From positions 248,001-312,000 of the forward strand of contig JACKDN010000009.1 in NCBI GenBank assembly GCA_020633465.1: 64,000 bases of DNA. Direction: 5' to 3'. The translations under genes and the position numbers were made by a program. This stretch comes from Myxococcales bacterium. Its GTDB lineage: Bacteria; Myxococcota_A; Bradymonadia; UBA7976; UBA1532. The notes beneath the pieces are model-generated. The model was not told the origin of the DNA. It saw only the letters and a list, made by a program, of their open reading frames with translations, and made no database searches. Of the stretch, positions 45,957-56,142 are shown in pieces (position 1 is the first letter of the stretch; every line of letters begins with the position of its first letter).

Positions 45957-46993
45957 ATGGTGCGCTTCAGTCGATGGTGCTTGGGGGCGACCGTGGCGCT
46001 GGGCCTCGGGTGCGACGACGCGGGATCCGCGGGCTCGGCGGACGTCGGGGGCGCGCTCGACGCGCGCGCGCCGGACGCGATGCCGGCCGATCTCGGCGAT
46101 CGGGACGACGCGTCGCCGGGGCGGCGCGACGGCGGACACGCGCCGCCGGACGCCGGACGCGACGCCTCGGAGGCCGAGGTGGACGCGGCCTCCGGGGCGG
46201 CCGACGCCGCGTCCGCGATGGACGCCGCTCGGGCGCACGACGCCGCGGCGCCGAGGGACGCGGCGCCCTGGCTGGACGCCGACGCCCGGATGGCCGACGC
46301 AGCGGCGCCCCTCGTCGACGCCGCCGACGCCGCCACCCGGAGGGCGGACGCAGGGGCGCCGGTCGTCGACGCGGCGGCCGCCGACGCCGCCGCGCAGGTC
46401 GTCGACGCGGCGGCCGCGGCCGACGCCGCGCCCGCATTGGATCGGGGGCCGGCCGACGCCAGCGCGCGGCAGGACGCAGCGCCCCCGGCGGGGACGGGTC
46501 GGTGGCGATCGGCGGCGACGCCGCGGCCGACGCCGCCGCCGACTCGGGGCCCGACGCGACGCCGGACGCCGCGCCGGACGCCGCCGCCACGCCGGACGCC
46601 GCGCCGATCGTGTGCGCCCCGGTCGACGACCTCGTCGACGATCGCGACGGCGACTGCGACGGCCAGATCGACGAGGGCCTGCCCTATCGCGCCGAGCAGG
46701 TGCAGGCGCTGTTCGATCGCCAGTGTCTGGGCTGCCACGTCGGGCCCGGCGCCTCGAGCGATCTGCGCCTGGCCGGCGACTTCCGCGACCAGACCGTCGG
46801 CGTCCTGTCGCTGCAGAGCCTTCAGCCGCTGATCGCCCCGGGGGATCACGAGGCCAGCTATCTGTGGCACAAGCTGGCCGGGACGGCCGCGCGGCTGAAC
46901 GGCGGGGGTGACCGGATGCCGGTGGGTGGGCCCTATTGGGACGCCTACATGCTCGATCGCCTGGCGCGCTTCATCGACGCCCTGCCCCGCTGA
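45957..46993 (+). pseudogene. Frameshifted haem-motif lipoprotein with Ala/Asp-rich spacer
   Basis: The frame from ATG 45957 (ribosome site GAGGGGG) has a hydrophobic start ending GLGC, then a long Ala/Asp low-complexity region of DAA-type repeats to about 46490. The continuation of the protein is one frame away: GGDGSVAIGGDAAADAAADS, further DAA repeats, and then DDRDGDCDGQIDEGLPYRAE and CLGCHVGPGASS (a CxxCH haem c motif), ending at 46993. One base missing in the C run at 46487-46491 would restore a protein of about 345 residues resembling planctomycete-type cytochrome c domain proteins. Sequence error, slippage-prone phase switch or true mutation are all possible. The stop is five bases from the stop of the giant lipoprotein. 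Confidence 0.65.
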
Positions 46994-46998
46994 TCCGG

Positions 46999-49900
46999 TC
47001 AGCGGCGGTCCGGCACGTCGACGCGCAGGAAGAAGCGGCCGTCGGCCTGCGGATCGGCGCCGTCGACCACCACGTACACCGTCTCGCCGGCCTGCAGGTC
47101 GAGGGACAGCCGCGAGCTCTGGTCGCGGTCGTCGTCGTTGCAGGTCACCTCGGCCGAGGTGATCGGATCGCAGCCGTCCCGGACGCTGAGCACCGTGTCG
47201 AAGCGCGTGCCGGCCGTCGAGAGGGTGTAGCGGCCGTCGCGGGGCGCGGTGAGCCCGACGACGACGTCCGCGCTGCCCGCGGTGCCCCGCGCGCAGGCGC
47301 TGACGAAGTCGTCGCCCATGCCCACGGTCGTCTCTTCCAGCACGAAGCCGCCGCCGCCATCGGGCTGAGCGAGGTCGAAGTAGGCGGGCGTGCGCTCGGC
47401 GCAGTCCTCGGCGCAGGGGCCGCACAGGGGCGGCTGGCCTTCCGCCTCGGCGCCGGCCAGGGGCGGGTTCCAGACGCCCGGGCAGTTGTCCTCGGCGTCG
47501 GGCACCCCATCGGCGTCGGCGTCGTCGGCGCCCTCGCCCAACGGCGCCATGCTGTCGACGCGCACGTGGCTGACGTCGGGCGCGCGGCCCGGGCGCACCT
47601 TGATGCGGTGCACCCGGCCGTCGACCGCGCCCACCTGCGGATCGGTGTTGGGCGCCTGGAAGTAGACCCAGAACTCGCCGTTGTCGATCGGCTCGACGTC
47701 CAGGCCGTAGCGGATGAACGACCGCCCGGGCACGTCGGCGAGGGTGACGGCGGTGTGGGCGGCCCCGTCGAGCGGGCGCTGGTACAGCACCCGGTGGCGG
47801 TAGTTGCCGTCGAGGCCGCGGCTGGACTCGCTGTAGAACAGGTGAATCGCGCCGTCGGCGCCGCGCCGCAGCCGGATGCCGTCGGTGTTCAGCTCGAAGC
47901 GCCCGGTCACCAGCGAGGGCGCGCCGCCGAAGGGGCCGAAGTAGACGCGCGTGTCGGCGTAGTACGCGACGTACAGCTTGCCGTCGGCGCCCTCGGCGGC
48001 GTCGAGCAGGTTCACCGGATCGTCGTCGACCGTCCAGGTGCGCGTCGTCGGGGCGTCGATGTCGCTCAGGTCGACGTCGACGATGCGGCCGCGCAGATCG
48101 CTGCCCGGCGCCGACGTGATGGTGCTGTAGAGCACGTGCGGATCGCCGTCGACCAGCACGGTCAGCACCGACCGTCCGACGGTCTCGGTGCCACCCACGT
48201 CGGCGCGCGCGTACACCCGCTTCACGGTCGAGATGCCGGGCCGCCGGCGCCAGTACACGAGCTCCTTGGTGGCGTCGCGGATCCAGGCGGTGTGCAGGTT
48301 GCCCCCGCTCTCGACCAGCCGCAGCTCGGAGCGCGCCGCGAAGTTGCCGCCGTAGAAGGTGGTGTCGGCCTCGAGCAGCTCGGGCGGGTCGTTCACCGTG
48401 AAGGGGTGCATCTCCTTGAGGTACAGCGAGCCGGCGTTGCCGGTGACGTAGAGGACGTAGGCGTAGGCCGTCGGGCTCCCGCGGTCCACGAGGGCCAGCG
48501 CCAGGCCGCCGCCGACGTTGTCGCCCCCGGTGGCGGGGCCGTCGAAGGGCTGGTCGGCCGAGAGGTTGTTGCTCCGCAGGTACAGGTTGTAGAGGGCGTC
48601 GCGGTAGGCCATGAAGTAGCCCCCGGTGCCGCCGACCCTGGCCGCGAGGCTGTCGCCGCGGTAGACGCCTTGGGGCGACAGGGCGACGTCCTGCTCGGCC
48701 GCGGCGTCCTCGAGCACCCGATCGAGCGTGAACACCGTCAGCCCATGGGGCTCGTCGTCGACGAAGATGCGTGGGCGGTCGAAGGTGTCCGTCGCCACGG
48801 CGAGATGCGGGGCGTCGAGGGTCTCGGATCGGAAGCGGCCGATCACCACGCCGTCGTCCATGAAGCCCTGAGAGTCGTCGTTCTGCTCGAAGCGGACGAG
48901 GAAGTCGGTGCCCTGCTGGTCGGTGGCGGCGATGACCACATAGCGGCCGTCGGGCAGGCGCACCAGCTGCGGCGCATAGACGTTGGCGACCGGCTGACCC
49001 ACGGTCTGCGCGGTGAGCAGCGTGGGGTTGCGCATGGTGGCGAAGTGCAGCGTGGTGCCGTTGACCGCGTGCTCCTCGCGCCAGGTCAGCCTCGTGGTGC
49101 CGCTGTGCTCGTCGATGTCGATGATGCCGCGGCGGTCGGCGTCGAGCAGGGGGAAGGGGCCGGTCAGCGCGGTCTTCTCGGCGTTGCGCCCGATCTGCAG
49201 GTTGTGGTGCACCACCCGGCCCTGCCCCGCGCCGGGGCGGTCGACGTAGATGGCGCCGACGTTGCCCTGGATGGCGACGAGGTGCACGTCGCGCCCGGCG
49301 TAGTCGCTCGCGTCGACCGTGGCGAACTGCGGTGCGCCGGCGCGCTGCCAGACGCCGTAGCGCAGCTCCCGCTGCACCGGGTGGTAGTAGGCGATGTGCA
49401 GGTCGCCGCCGGCGTCGTACAGGGCGTCGGCGTAGATGCGGGCGCTGATGCAGCCGGGCTCGGCGCAGATCTGGCCCAGGTCGCGCACCACCGGGGCGGC
49501 GGGATCGCCCAGGTCGACCAGCGCCGCCGTGCCGTTGCGCACGTCGTAGGTCACCACCTGGGGCGCGCCGTCGCGGAGCATCAGGTCGAGCACCACGTTG
49601 GCGGCGGGATCGGCCACGAGCCACGTGCGGCTCTCGCCGTCGGGATCGTAGACGGTGTAGGTCAGGCGCTCGGCGCCGCGCTCGATGGACGCGACGTGGA
49701 TGCGCCCGTCCTCGTCGCCCAAGGCCTTCACGTACGAGCCCGAGTCGTAGGCGTGCTCGATGGGCTGGCGCGCCACGCCGAAGCCGCGCACGGTCGACGC
49801 CCACATCACGCTGCGATCGTCGTTGGCCACCTGCATCTGGAAGGCCTCGACGGGCAGGATGTCGCCGCCGGGCAGCGGGGGCAGCACGAACTGGCCGATG

Positions 49901-52900
49901 CCGAGGGGCGCGGCGATCTCCTCGAGCACCGTGCCGTCGCCGTCGAGCTGCTGGTAGGTGGCGCGGTCGACGATGAACGCGCCCTCGGGCAGGCGCCACT
50001 GCACCCGGCGATCCTCGCCGCCGTGCAGGTAGGAGAAGGTCGGCGGGTTCATCGGCGTGCCGGCGCTGAGGGGCACCGAGAAGGCCGAGCTGTTGCCCAG
50101 ATCGTCCACCGCGCGCACGCGGTACAGGTGGCTGATGCCGGGCACCACCGTGCGATCCTCCACCAGCACGACCTCGCCGGGCGCCACCGGGTACCGCAGG
50201 CAGTCGGCGGTCTCGGCGCCGCAGGTCGTGTCCTGGACGGGGCAGGCCAACAGCGGCGCGTTTGCCTCGTCGTCGGCCACCGCGGGGTGCAGCCGCACGG
50301 GCGTCCAGGCGGCGTTCTGGGCGTCGGGCAGCGAGCGCTCGATCACGTAGTAGGCCAGATCGGGATCGGCGGGCGGCGTGATCTCGAGGCGGATCTTGCG
50401 CGGCGAGATGTAGTGGCGGCGCAGGCCCGGGACGCCCGGGCCCTGCTGATCGACCTCGACCTCGAGCTGCACACCGACGGCCTGGGGATCGGAGGCGTTG
50501 CCCGCCGGATCGCGCATCTGCACGTAGATGCGGCGCAGGCCGCTGACCGGGGGCAGCTGCAGGGGCGTGTCCTGGTCGTAGACGCGGAAGGGCACGCCCT
50601 CGAAGTTCGGCGACAGCGCCACGCGGCTCTCGAGGCGGCAGCTGCGCGGGTCCGGGCAGTCGGGATCCCCGGCGGCGGCGGTGACGCGCACCGTGACCAG
50701 GGGCTCGTTGATGCGCGGCGGATCGCCCTGCAGCAGCGCGCCGTCCTGCAGCAGCGCGACGTCGAAGCTGGGCGGCGCCCGATCGAGCCGCACGGGTACG
50801 GTGGCCGTGCTGGTGTTGCCCGCGTCGTCGCTGAGGGTGATGGCGATCTGCTTGTCGCCGTCCGCGCCCAGCAGGGTCAGGGGCAGCTGCAGCGGGAAGT
50901 CGGCGGGCGTGCGCTGCACGGGCGTGATGTCACCGCTCAGCGCGTACTGCGTGGCGCGGTCGGCCTCGATGGCGAGCACCACGTCGACGTCGTTGACGAT
51001 CGGTCCCTCCTGCAGCGAGGCCGTGATGCGGCCGGGCGGCTCGAGATCGTTGACGACGACGGCGGTGACCGTCGACGACTCGTTGCCGGCGTCGTCGACC
51101 AGGTGGACGCCGATGAGCGCCGTCTGCACCGAGCCGTCGCGCGCCGGGATGGCGATGTCGCGCAGGGTGCACGCGGGCGGACCGGCGTTGAGATCGACCG
51201 TGCACCGCTCGCCGCTGGCCGCGTGGTAGGCGGTGAGGGGCTCGGCGGCGCCGTTGACCTGCACGCGCACGTCGACCAGGCGCACGTTGTCCTCGCCGGG
51301 CAGCCGCACGGTGGCGCCGGGCGCCAGGGGCTGCCCCTCGTCGTCGAGCACGTCGACCGCGGTGGGAGCCTGGGCCTGGCGGTCGAGCTGGAAGGTGACC
51401 GCGGGCAGCGGCTCGACGTGACCCGCCGCGTCGCGCACCTCGCCGCGCACCGTGCGGTCGCCGTCGGCGCCCTCGCGCAGCGCCACCAGGTGCCGATGCG
51501 GCGTCGCGTCGAGGGGCAGGAACGCGCCCAGCGGGGTCGACTCGTCGGCGACGCGGTAGCTCAGGGGCGAGCCGTCGGGATCGGCGGCGTCCACCAGCAC
51601 CGTCACCGTCGTGCTGGCGGTGCGCGTCCGGCCTTGCAAGGCGACCAGCGGCTGCACCACGGGCGTGGCGCCGTCGACGTGAAGCACCAGCGTCGTGGGA
51701 TCGCTGCGGTTGCCGGCGCCGTCCACCACGCGGAAGCGGAAGGTGTGCTCGCCGGCGACGTCCAGGACGCGCTCGACGCGCGGCGCGTAGGGCACCGTCG
51801 GCTGGGGCGCGCCGTCCTGCTCGACCTCGATGCTGACGAGGCCGGTGCCCGGCGCGGCGTCGAAGGCGAGCACCTCGAGCGCCGCCGCGGTGTTGCGCGC
51901 CACGTAGCCCACGTCGGCGCCCGGGGCCGGGATGTGGTTGACGCCGGCGATCTCGGGCGGGGCGCGGTCGATCGTGAAGCGGGCCTCGAAGGGCGCGCTG
52001 CGGTTGCCGACGGCGTCCACCAGCTCGACCGCCAGCCCGACGATGCCGGTCTGCGCGGCCAGATCGACGCCGGCCAGCGTGCAGCGCGGCGGCGCCAGGC
52101 CCAGGTTGATGGCGCAGGTGAGATCCGGGCGGCCCACCAGGCGCGCGGTGGTCGGCTCGCCCGCGCCCTGGGCCTGCACCTCGATGTCGACGGCGCGCGC
52201 GTTGGTCAGCCCGCCGGGGGGCACCACCGTCTGCCCGTCGCGCACCACCAGCCCGCTGGGGGGCGGCGCCTCGCGGTCGACCTGGAAGGTCACCTGGTTG
52301 AGCGCCACCGTGCGGCCGGCCGCGTCGCGCACCTCGCCGACGACGGTGCGCTCGCCGTCGTCGCCGCCGTGCAGCGCGACGTCCACGGTGGCCACGCCGC
52401 CCGCCAGGGGCAGGAAGGGGCCGGCCGGGGCTTCGGCGTCGCGCACGCGGAACCAGAGCGGGGCGCCGTCGGGATCGGTCGCCGACACGCGCACGCGCCC
52501 GGACAGGCCGGGCACGCGGGCCGGCCCCGCCAGCGCCAGGGCGACGTCCTCGGGCGGCGCGGCGTCGGCGTGCACGACCACGGGCTGCGGGGCGGTGACG
52601 CTGTTGCCGGCGCCGTCGACGACCGTGATCGTCAGCGGCCAGTCGCCCGCCTCGGGCAGGGGCACCTGCACGCGGGCCGAGTAGGGCAGCTGGATGGGGG
52701 CCATGCCGGGGGCGCTGACGCGCACGAAGGCGAGGCCGCTGGCCGGGGCGGGATCGGCGGCGTAGACCTCGACGAGGGCCGGATCGGGCAGGGCCACCCA
52801 CCCGGGCTCGGCCCCGACGGCCGGGCGGTCGGTCACCGCGGTCAGGTCGGGCGGCGTCTCGTCGAGCAGCACCGTGGCGCTCAGCGTGGGGCTGACCGCG

Positions 52901-55900
52901 GCCAGCACGTCGTTGGACGGATCGTCGTCGGTGAAGGCCGCGTTGGCGACCTCGGCGAAGATGCGGTGGGTGCCGTCCCGCGGCAGCATCAGCTGCACCG
53001 CGCCGTCGGCGGGCAGCGGCCGGAAGGCGGGCGCCTGCTGGCCGCCGTGCCACACGCGGCCGAAGGTGTTGTCCTCGTCGGCGGTCAGCGTGACGATCAG
53101 CGGGTTGCGGGTCACCGGCGGCGCGTCCAGGCCGTTGCGGCGCGGGGCGAGGGTGCCGCTGGCCTGGGCGAGCGCCTCGGCGAGCACCGCGATCGGCTCG
53201 GCCAGCACCTCGGTGCGATAGCCCGGCGCCGCGGCGGTCACCTCGTAGCGCCCGACGGGCAGGCCATCGAGGCGGTAGCGATCGTTGGCCGGATCGGTCA
53301 CCGCCACCCAGGTGAAGTTCTGCAGCGCTGCCTCGCCGGGCGCGCCGCGCACCAGCACGGTGACGCCGCCGGTCTGGGCGCCGTCCGCGCGGGGGAACGC
53401 GCCGGTCAGGCCGCCGCGCAGCAGGTCGACGGTGCGGTTGCCGAGCCCCGTGTTCAGCCCCGGCGCCACCGCCACCTGCTCGCTGTGCGGCGCGCGGCCG
53501 GGCGCGGTGATGCGCAGCGTGTACGCCCCGCCGCGCAGGCCGCCGATGACGAAGGCGCCGTCGTCGACCGTGGTGACCTCGCCGCGCAGGGCCTCGCCGT
53601 CGGGCGTGATCTCGTAGACCGCCACCTGGGCGCCGCCGAGGGGCGCGGCCGCGCCCTGGGGGGGCAGGCCCAGCACGACGCCGCTGACGCTGCCCGGATC
53701 GATGGCCAGGATCACGTTGCCGGGGCCGGGGGCCGTCTCGCCCTCGGCCACGCGGATGACCTCGGCGGGCACGACGGTGCGGTAGCCCTCGCGGCTGAAG
53801 CGCAGGGTGTAGTCGCTCTCGACCACCTGCAGGCGGTAGGCGCCGGTGCGCGTGGTCAGCGCGGCGAACCCGCCGGCGCTCGACTCGACGCGGATGCCGC
53901 CGTGATCGCACTCGCCGTCGCACTCGAGGCGCGCGACGCCCTGGATGTAGCTGGGCTGGGCGTCGGGGCTGCCCAGCTCGGGCACCAACGAGACGCGGCC
54001 GATGAAGACGCTCTGCCCGACGCCGACGGTGGCGGCCGAGAAGCGCTCGCGGAAGCCCTGGCGGGCGAAGGTGACGCCGTAGCTGCCCGGCGCGACGTTC
54101 TCGAAGACGAAGCGGCCCTCGCCGTCGGGCGAGACGGTCCGCTCGGGGGCGGGCGCGCCGTCGGGCACCTCGAGCTCGGCCTCGATGAGGGTGACGACCA
54201 CGTCCTCGACCCACGACGGGTCGAAGCCGCCGTCGGCGGTGGGCTGCAGCTCGACGAAGCCGTGCACGCGCCCGGGCTGCGCAGTGAGGACCACCACCTC
54301 GTCGAGCTCGAACATCGCGTCGGGCCCCAGGCCAGCCAGGCCCTCGAGGCGCGCGCTGTTGTAGCCGTCGGCGGTGAACACCAGGTCGTAGCCCTCGGCG
54401 CTGACCGGCACGACCAGCTCGAAGCGACCCTCGGCGTTGGTGGTGGTGGTGTTCGGCGCGCCGACCAGATCGACGCGGATGCCGCCGTGGCCCTGGCGGC
54501 CCTGGCGCTGGGCGACGCCGCTGATGGTGGCGGTCTGCGGGACCGGCTGCAGCTCGACCGAGCCCACGTCGACGGAGGCCTCGGGCGTGACCGTCACCGG
54601 GCGCTCGTAGGGCACGAAGCGATCGCGGGTGATGCGCAGCGTGTAGTCGCCGGGGGGCACGTCGGGGAAGAGGAAGGTGCCGTCCTCGCGGCGGGGGTTG
54701 GTGGTGGCGTCGACCGTCTCGGGGTCGTCGTCGGCCAGGGTGACCTCGACCTGCGGCAGGCTGTCGGCCTCGCCGAAGGGCAGCACGACGCCGCCCTGCA
54801 CGCGGCCGGGCAGGGCGACGAGCACCACCGGATCGGCCAGCGGGACGCTGGCGCCGGGGCCGACGATGAGGCGCTCGGTCACGGCGGGGCCGTAGCCCGG
54901 GCGGCTCAGGCGCAGGGTGTAGGCGCCCTCGGGCACGCGAAGAGTGAAGCTGCCGTCGGGCTCGGTCTCGGTCAGGTAGGGCTGGTTGACGGCCTTGACC
55001 AGGACACCGCCGTGCGCGTCGTCGGCGCGGCCTTGCAGGCGGGCGACGCCGGTGATGCTGCCGGGCGCCTGGTCGACGTTCGAGAAAAGGGTGATCAGCG
55101 CCAGGTCGTCGGTGCCGCCCGGCGCGACGTCGGCGCGGCGGACCTCGTCGAAGAAGCCCATGGCGGTGACGCGCACTTCGTACTCGCCGGGGGGCACGTC
55201 GGCGAAGACGAAGGCGCCATCGGCGCTGGGGTTCGTGCGCTGCAGCGCCTCGCCGTCGCCCTCCCCGGCGAACAGCGCCACGTCGGCGGCCATCAGCTGC
55301 GCCGGATCCTCGAAGCCGGGCTGCAGGCGCACGCGCCCCTGGACGCGGCCGGGCTGGCCGTTCAGGACGATGGGCTCGGGCAGGGTGAGCTCGGGCGTGT
55401 CGGGCTGGACGACGACGCTGACCGTCTGCAGCCCGTAGCCCGGGAAGCTGACCGCCACCGTGCGCTCGCCCGGCGGCGCCTGCACGCGGAAGGTGCCGTC
55501 GCGCGCGGTGAGCGCGTTGTAGGGCGTCTCCTGCACCTCGACGTAGATGCCCTGGTGCCCGCCCTGCGGCGCGCCCTCGAGCTGGGCGACGCCGACGACG
55601 AACAGCGCGTCGGGATCCTCGGTGCCCGGGGCCTCGAGCGCGATGGGCGGCAGCCGCGTGGTCTCGCCGCGGAACACCTGCACGGGGCGCTCGGCCACCA
55701 CCAGGCCGGGCACGACCACCCGCACGAGGTAGGCGCCCGCGTTCACGGCCTCGAAGAGGAAGGTGCCCTCGGCGACGCCGCCCGTGAGCGCGATCTCGCC
55801 CGCCCCGTCCACGAGGTCGACGCGCCCCTCGGCCAGGTTCGAAGCGCCGAAGCCGTCGGGCAGGGTGACCGTGCCCTCGAGGCGCGCCTGGGCCTGCTGC

Positions 55901-56004
55901 GAGACCGGCGTGGCGGGGTCGAACGGGTTGGTGGCCGGCACGTCTTCGCAGCCCGCGAGGGCGGCGAGGACGGCGGCCGAGGCGAGGACGACGTGTGCGC
56001 GCAT
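46999..56004 (-). CDS. Giant multidomain lipoprotein (3001 residues)
   Basis: Surface lipoprotein with lipobox LAGC (Cys19). Residues about 35-970 are alternating carboxypeptidase-regulatory-like beta modules (repeats such as DGSFTLRVPEGAYTLRLSRP, and PGRVQGRVRLQPGFED). About 980-1950 holds Ig-like modules with recurrent DRAPP/DxTPP and VDGAGN motifs; then a Fn3-like part, and about 2020-2800 a beta-propeller-like region with DADGRIHVAS and DLHIAYYHP type repeats. A TSP3-type calcium motif (DADADGVPDAEDNCPG) lies near 2820 and a pre-peptidase C-terminal-like domain at 2870-3001. ATG 56004 follows GGGAG. No enzyme motif; an adhesive or structural role is suggested. Intact for 9 kb without a stop. 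Confidence 0.85.
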   Translation of the reverse strand: MRAHVVLASAAVLAALAGCEDVPATNPFDPATPVSQQAQARLEGTVTLPDGFGASNLAEGRVDLVDGAGEIALTGGVAEGTFLFEAVNAGAYLVRVVVPGLVVAERPVQVFRGETTRLPPIALEAPGTEDPDALFVVGVAQLEGAPQGGHQGIYVEVQETPYNALTARDGTFRVQAPPGERTVAVSFPGYGLQTVSVVVQPDTPELTLPEPIVLNGQPGRVQGRVRLQPGFEDPAQLMAADVALFAGEGDGEALQRTNPSADGAFVFADVPPGEYEVRVTAMGFFDEVRRADVAPGGTDDLALITLFSNVDQAPGSITGVARLQGRADDAHGGVLVKAVNQPYLTETEPDGSFTLRVPEGAYTLRLSRPGYGPAVTERLIVGPGASVPLADPVVLVALPGRVQGGVVLPFGEADSLPQVEVTLADDDPETVDATTNPRREDGTFLFPDVPPGDYTLRITRDRFVPYERPVTVTPEASVDVGSVELQPVPQTATISGVAQRQGRQGHGGIRVDLVGAPNTTTTNAEGRFELVVPVSAEGYDLVFTADGYNSARLEGLAGLGPDAMFELDEVVVLTAQPGRVHGFVELQPTADGGFDPSWVEDVVVTLIEAELEVPDGAPAPERTVSPDGEGRFVFENVAPGSYGVTFARQGFRERFSAATVGVGQSVFIGRVSLVPELGSPDAQPSYIQGVARLECDGECDHGGIRVESSAGGFAALTTRTGAYRLQVVESDYTLRFSREGYRTVVPAEVIRVAEGETAPGPGNVILAIDPGSVSGVVLGLPPQGAAAPLGGAQVAVYEITPDGEALRGEVTTVDDGAFVIGGLRGGAYTLRITAPGRAPHSEQVAVAPGLNTGLGNRTVDLLRGGLTGAFPRADGAQTGGVTVLVRGAPGEAALQNFTWVAVTDPANDRYRLDGLPVGRYEVTAAAPGYRTEVLAEPIAVLAEALAQASGTLAPRRNGLDAPPVTRNPLIVTLTADEDNTFGRVWHGGQQAPAFRPLPADGAVQLMLPRDGTHRIFAEVANAAFTDDDPSNDVLAAVSPTLSATVLLDETPPDLTAVTDRPAVGAEPGWVALPDPALVEVYAADPAPASGLAFVRVSAPGMAPIQLPYSARVQVPLPEAGDWPLTITVVDGAGNSVTAPQPVVVHADAAPPEDVALALAGPARVPGLSGRVRVSATDPDGAPLWFRVRDAEAPAGPFLPLAGGVATVDVALHGGDDGERTVVGEVRDAAGRTVALNQVTFQVDREAPPPSGLVVRDGQTVVPPGGLTNARAVDIEVQAQGAGEPTTARLVGRPDLTCAINLGLAPPRCTLAGVDLAAQTGIVGLAVELVDAVGNRSAPFEARFTIDRAPPEIAGVNHIPAPGADVGYVARNTAAALEVLAFDAAPGTGLVSIEVEQDGAPQPTVPYAPRVERVLDVAGEHTFRFRVVDGAGNRSDPTTLVLHVDGATPVVQPLVALQGRTRTASTTVTVLVDAADPDGSPLSYRVADESTPLGAFLPLDATPHRHLVALREGADGDRTVRGEVRDAAGHVEPLPAVTFQLDRQAQAPTAVDVLDDEGQPLAPGATVRLPGEDNVRLVDVRVQVNGAAEPLTAYHAASGERCTVDLNAGPPACTLRDIAIPARDGSVQTALIGVHLVDDAGNESSTVTAVVVNDLEPPGRITASLQEGPIVNDVDVVLAIEADRATQYALSGDITPVQRTPADFPLQLPLTLLGADGDKQIAITLSDDAGNTSTATVPVRLDRAPPSFDVALLQDGALLQGDPPRINEPLVTVRVTAAAGDPDCPDPRSCRLESRVALSPNFEGVPFRVYDQDTPLQLPPVSGLRRIYVQMRDPAGNASDPQAVGVQLEVEVDQQGPGVPGLRRHYISPRKIRLEITPPADPDLAYYVIERSLPDAQNAAWTPVRLHPAVADDEANAPLLACPVQDTTCGAETADCLRYPVAPGEVVLVEDRTVVPGISHLYRVRAVDDLGNSSAFSVPLSAGTPMNPPTFSYLHGGEDRRVQWRLPEGAFIVDRATYQQLDGDGTVLEEIAAPLGIGQFVLPPLPGGDILPVEAFQMQVANDDRSVMWASTVRGFGVARQPIEHAYDSGSYVKALGDEDGRIHVASIERGAERLTYTVYDPDGESRTWLVADPAANVVLDLMLRDGAPQVVTYDVRNGTAALVDLGDPAAPVVRDLGQICAEPGCISARIYADALYDAGGDLHIAYYHPVQRELRYGVWQRAGAPQFATVDASDYAGRDVHLVAIQGNVGAIYVDRPGAGQGRVVHHNLQIGRNAEKTALTGPFPLLDADRRGIIDIDEHSGTTRLTWREEHAVNGTTLHFATMRNPTLLTAQTVGQPVANVYAPQLVRLPDGRYVVIAATDQQGTDFLVRFEQNDDSQGFMDDGVVIGRFRSETLDAPHLAVATDTFDRPRIFVDDEPHGLTVFTLDRVLEDAAAEQDVALSPQGVYRGDSLAARVGGTGGYFMAYRDALYNLYLRSNNLSADQPFDGPATGGDNVGGGLALALVDRGSPTAYAYVLYVTGNAGSLYLKEMHPFTVNDPPELLEADTTFYGGNFAARSELRLVESGGNLHTAWIRDATKELVYWRRRPGISTVKRVYARADVGGTETVGRSVLTVLVDGDPHVLYSTITSAPGSDLRGRIVDVDLSDIDAPTTRTWTVDDDPVNLLDAAEGADGKLYVAYYADTRVYFGPFGGAPSLVTGRFELNTDGIRLRRGADGAIHLFYSESSRGLDGNYRHRVLYQRPLDGAAHTAVTLADVPGRSFIRYGLDVEPIDNGEFWVYFQAPNTDPQVGAVDGRVHRIKVRPGRAPDVSHVRVDSMAPLGEGADDADADGVPDAEDNCPGVWNPPLAGAEAEGQPPLCGPCAEDCAERTPAYFDLAQPDGGGGFVLEETTVGMGDDFVSACARGTAGSADVVVGLTAPRDGRYTLSTAGTRFDTVLSVRDGCDPITSAEVTCNDDDRDQSSRLSLDLQAGETVYVVVDGADPQADGRFFLRVDVPDRR

Positions 56005-56128
56005 GGCCCAACTCCCAGATGCGGGCGCACTATACAGACGTCCGCGCGATCTCTCTCGGCAGGGACCGCCGCGAGCCTGAGCCGGCCGACCCCGTCGGTG
56101 GCCGGTGGCCATCGCCGCGGGCGGCCGC

Positions 56129-56134
56129 TAAGGT
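56129..56134 (+). promoter_or_regulatory. Possible -10 box for the HAD phosphatase gene
   Basis: TAAGGT, eight bases before ATG 56143, with no ribosome site between; suggests a leaderless message. The -35 region is weak (GTGGCC, 18-base spacer). Confidence 0.3.
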
Positions 56135-56142
56135 GCCCCGCC

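Noticed and set aside
46060..46610. GACGCCGC-rich tandem DNA as a non-coding satellite
   Set aside because: It translates into Ala/Asp repeats continuous with a signal peptide and a haem-motif domain, so it is a coding low-complexity linker.
46936..56142. A plus-strand open frame of over 3000 codons running antisense to the giant lipoprotein
   Set aside because: It is the mirror of the GC-rich coding strand; its composition is an unnatural Gly/Val/Ala/Glu/His mixture without motifs. Only the end (56143-56805, HAD phosphatase) is a real gene.
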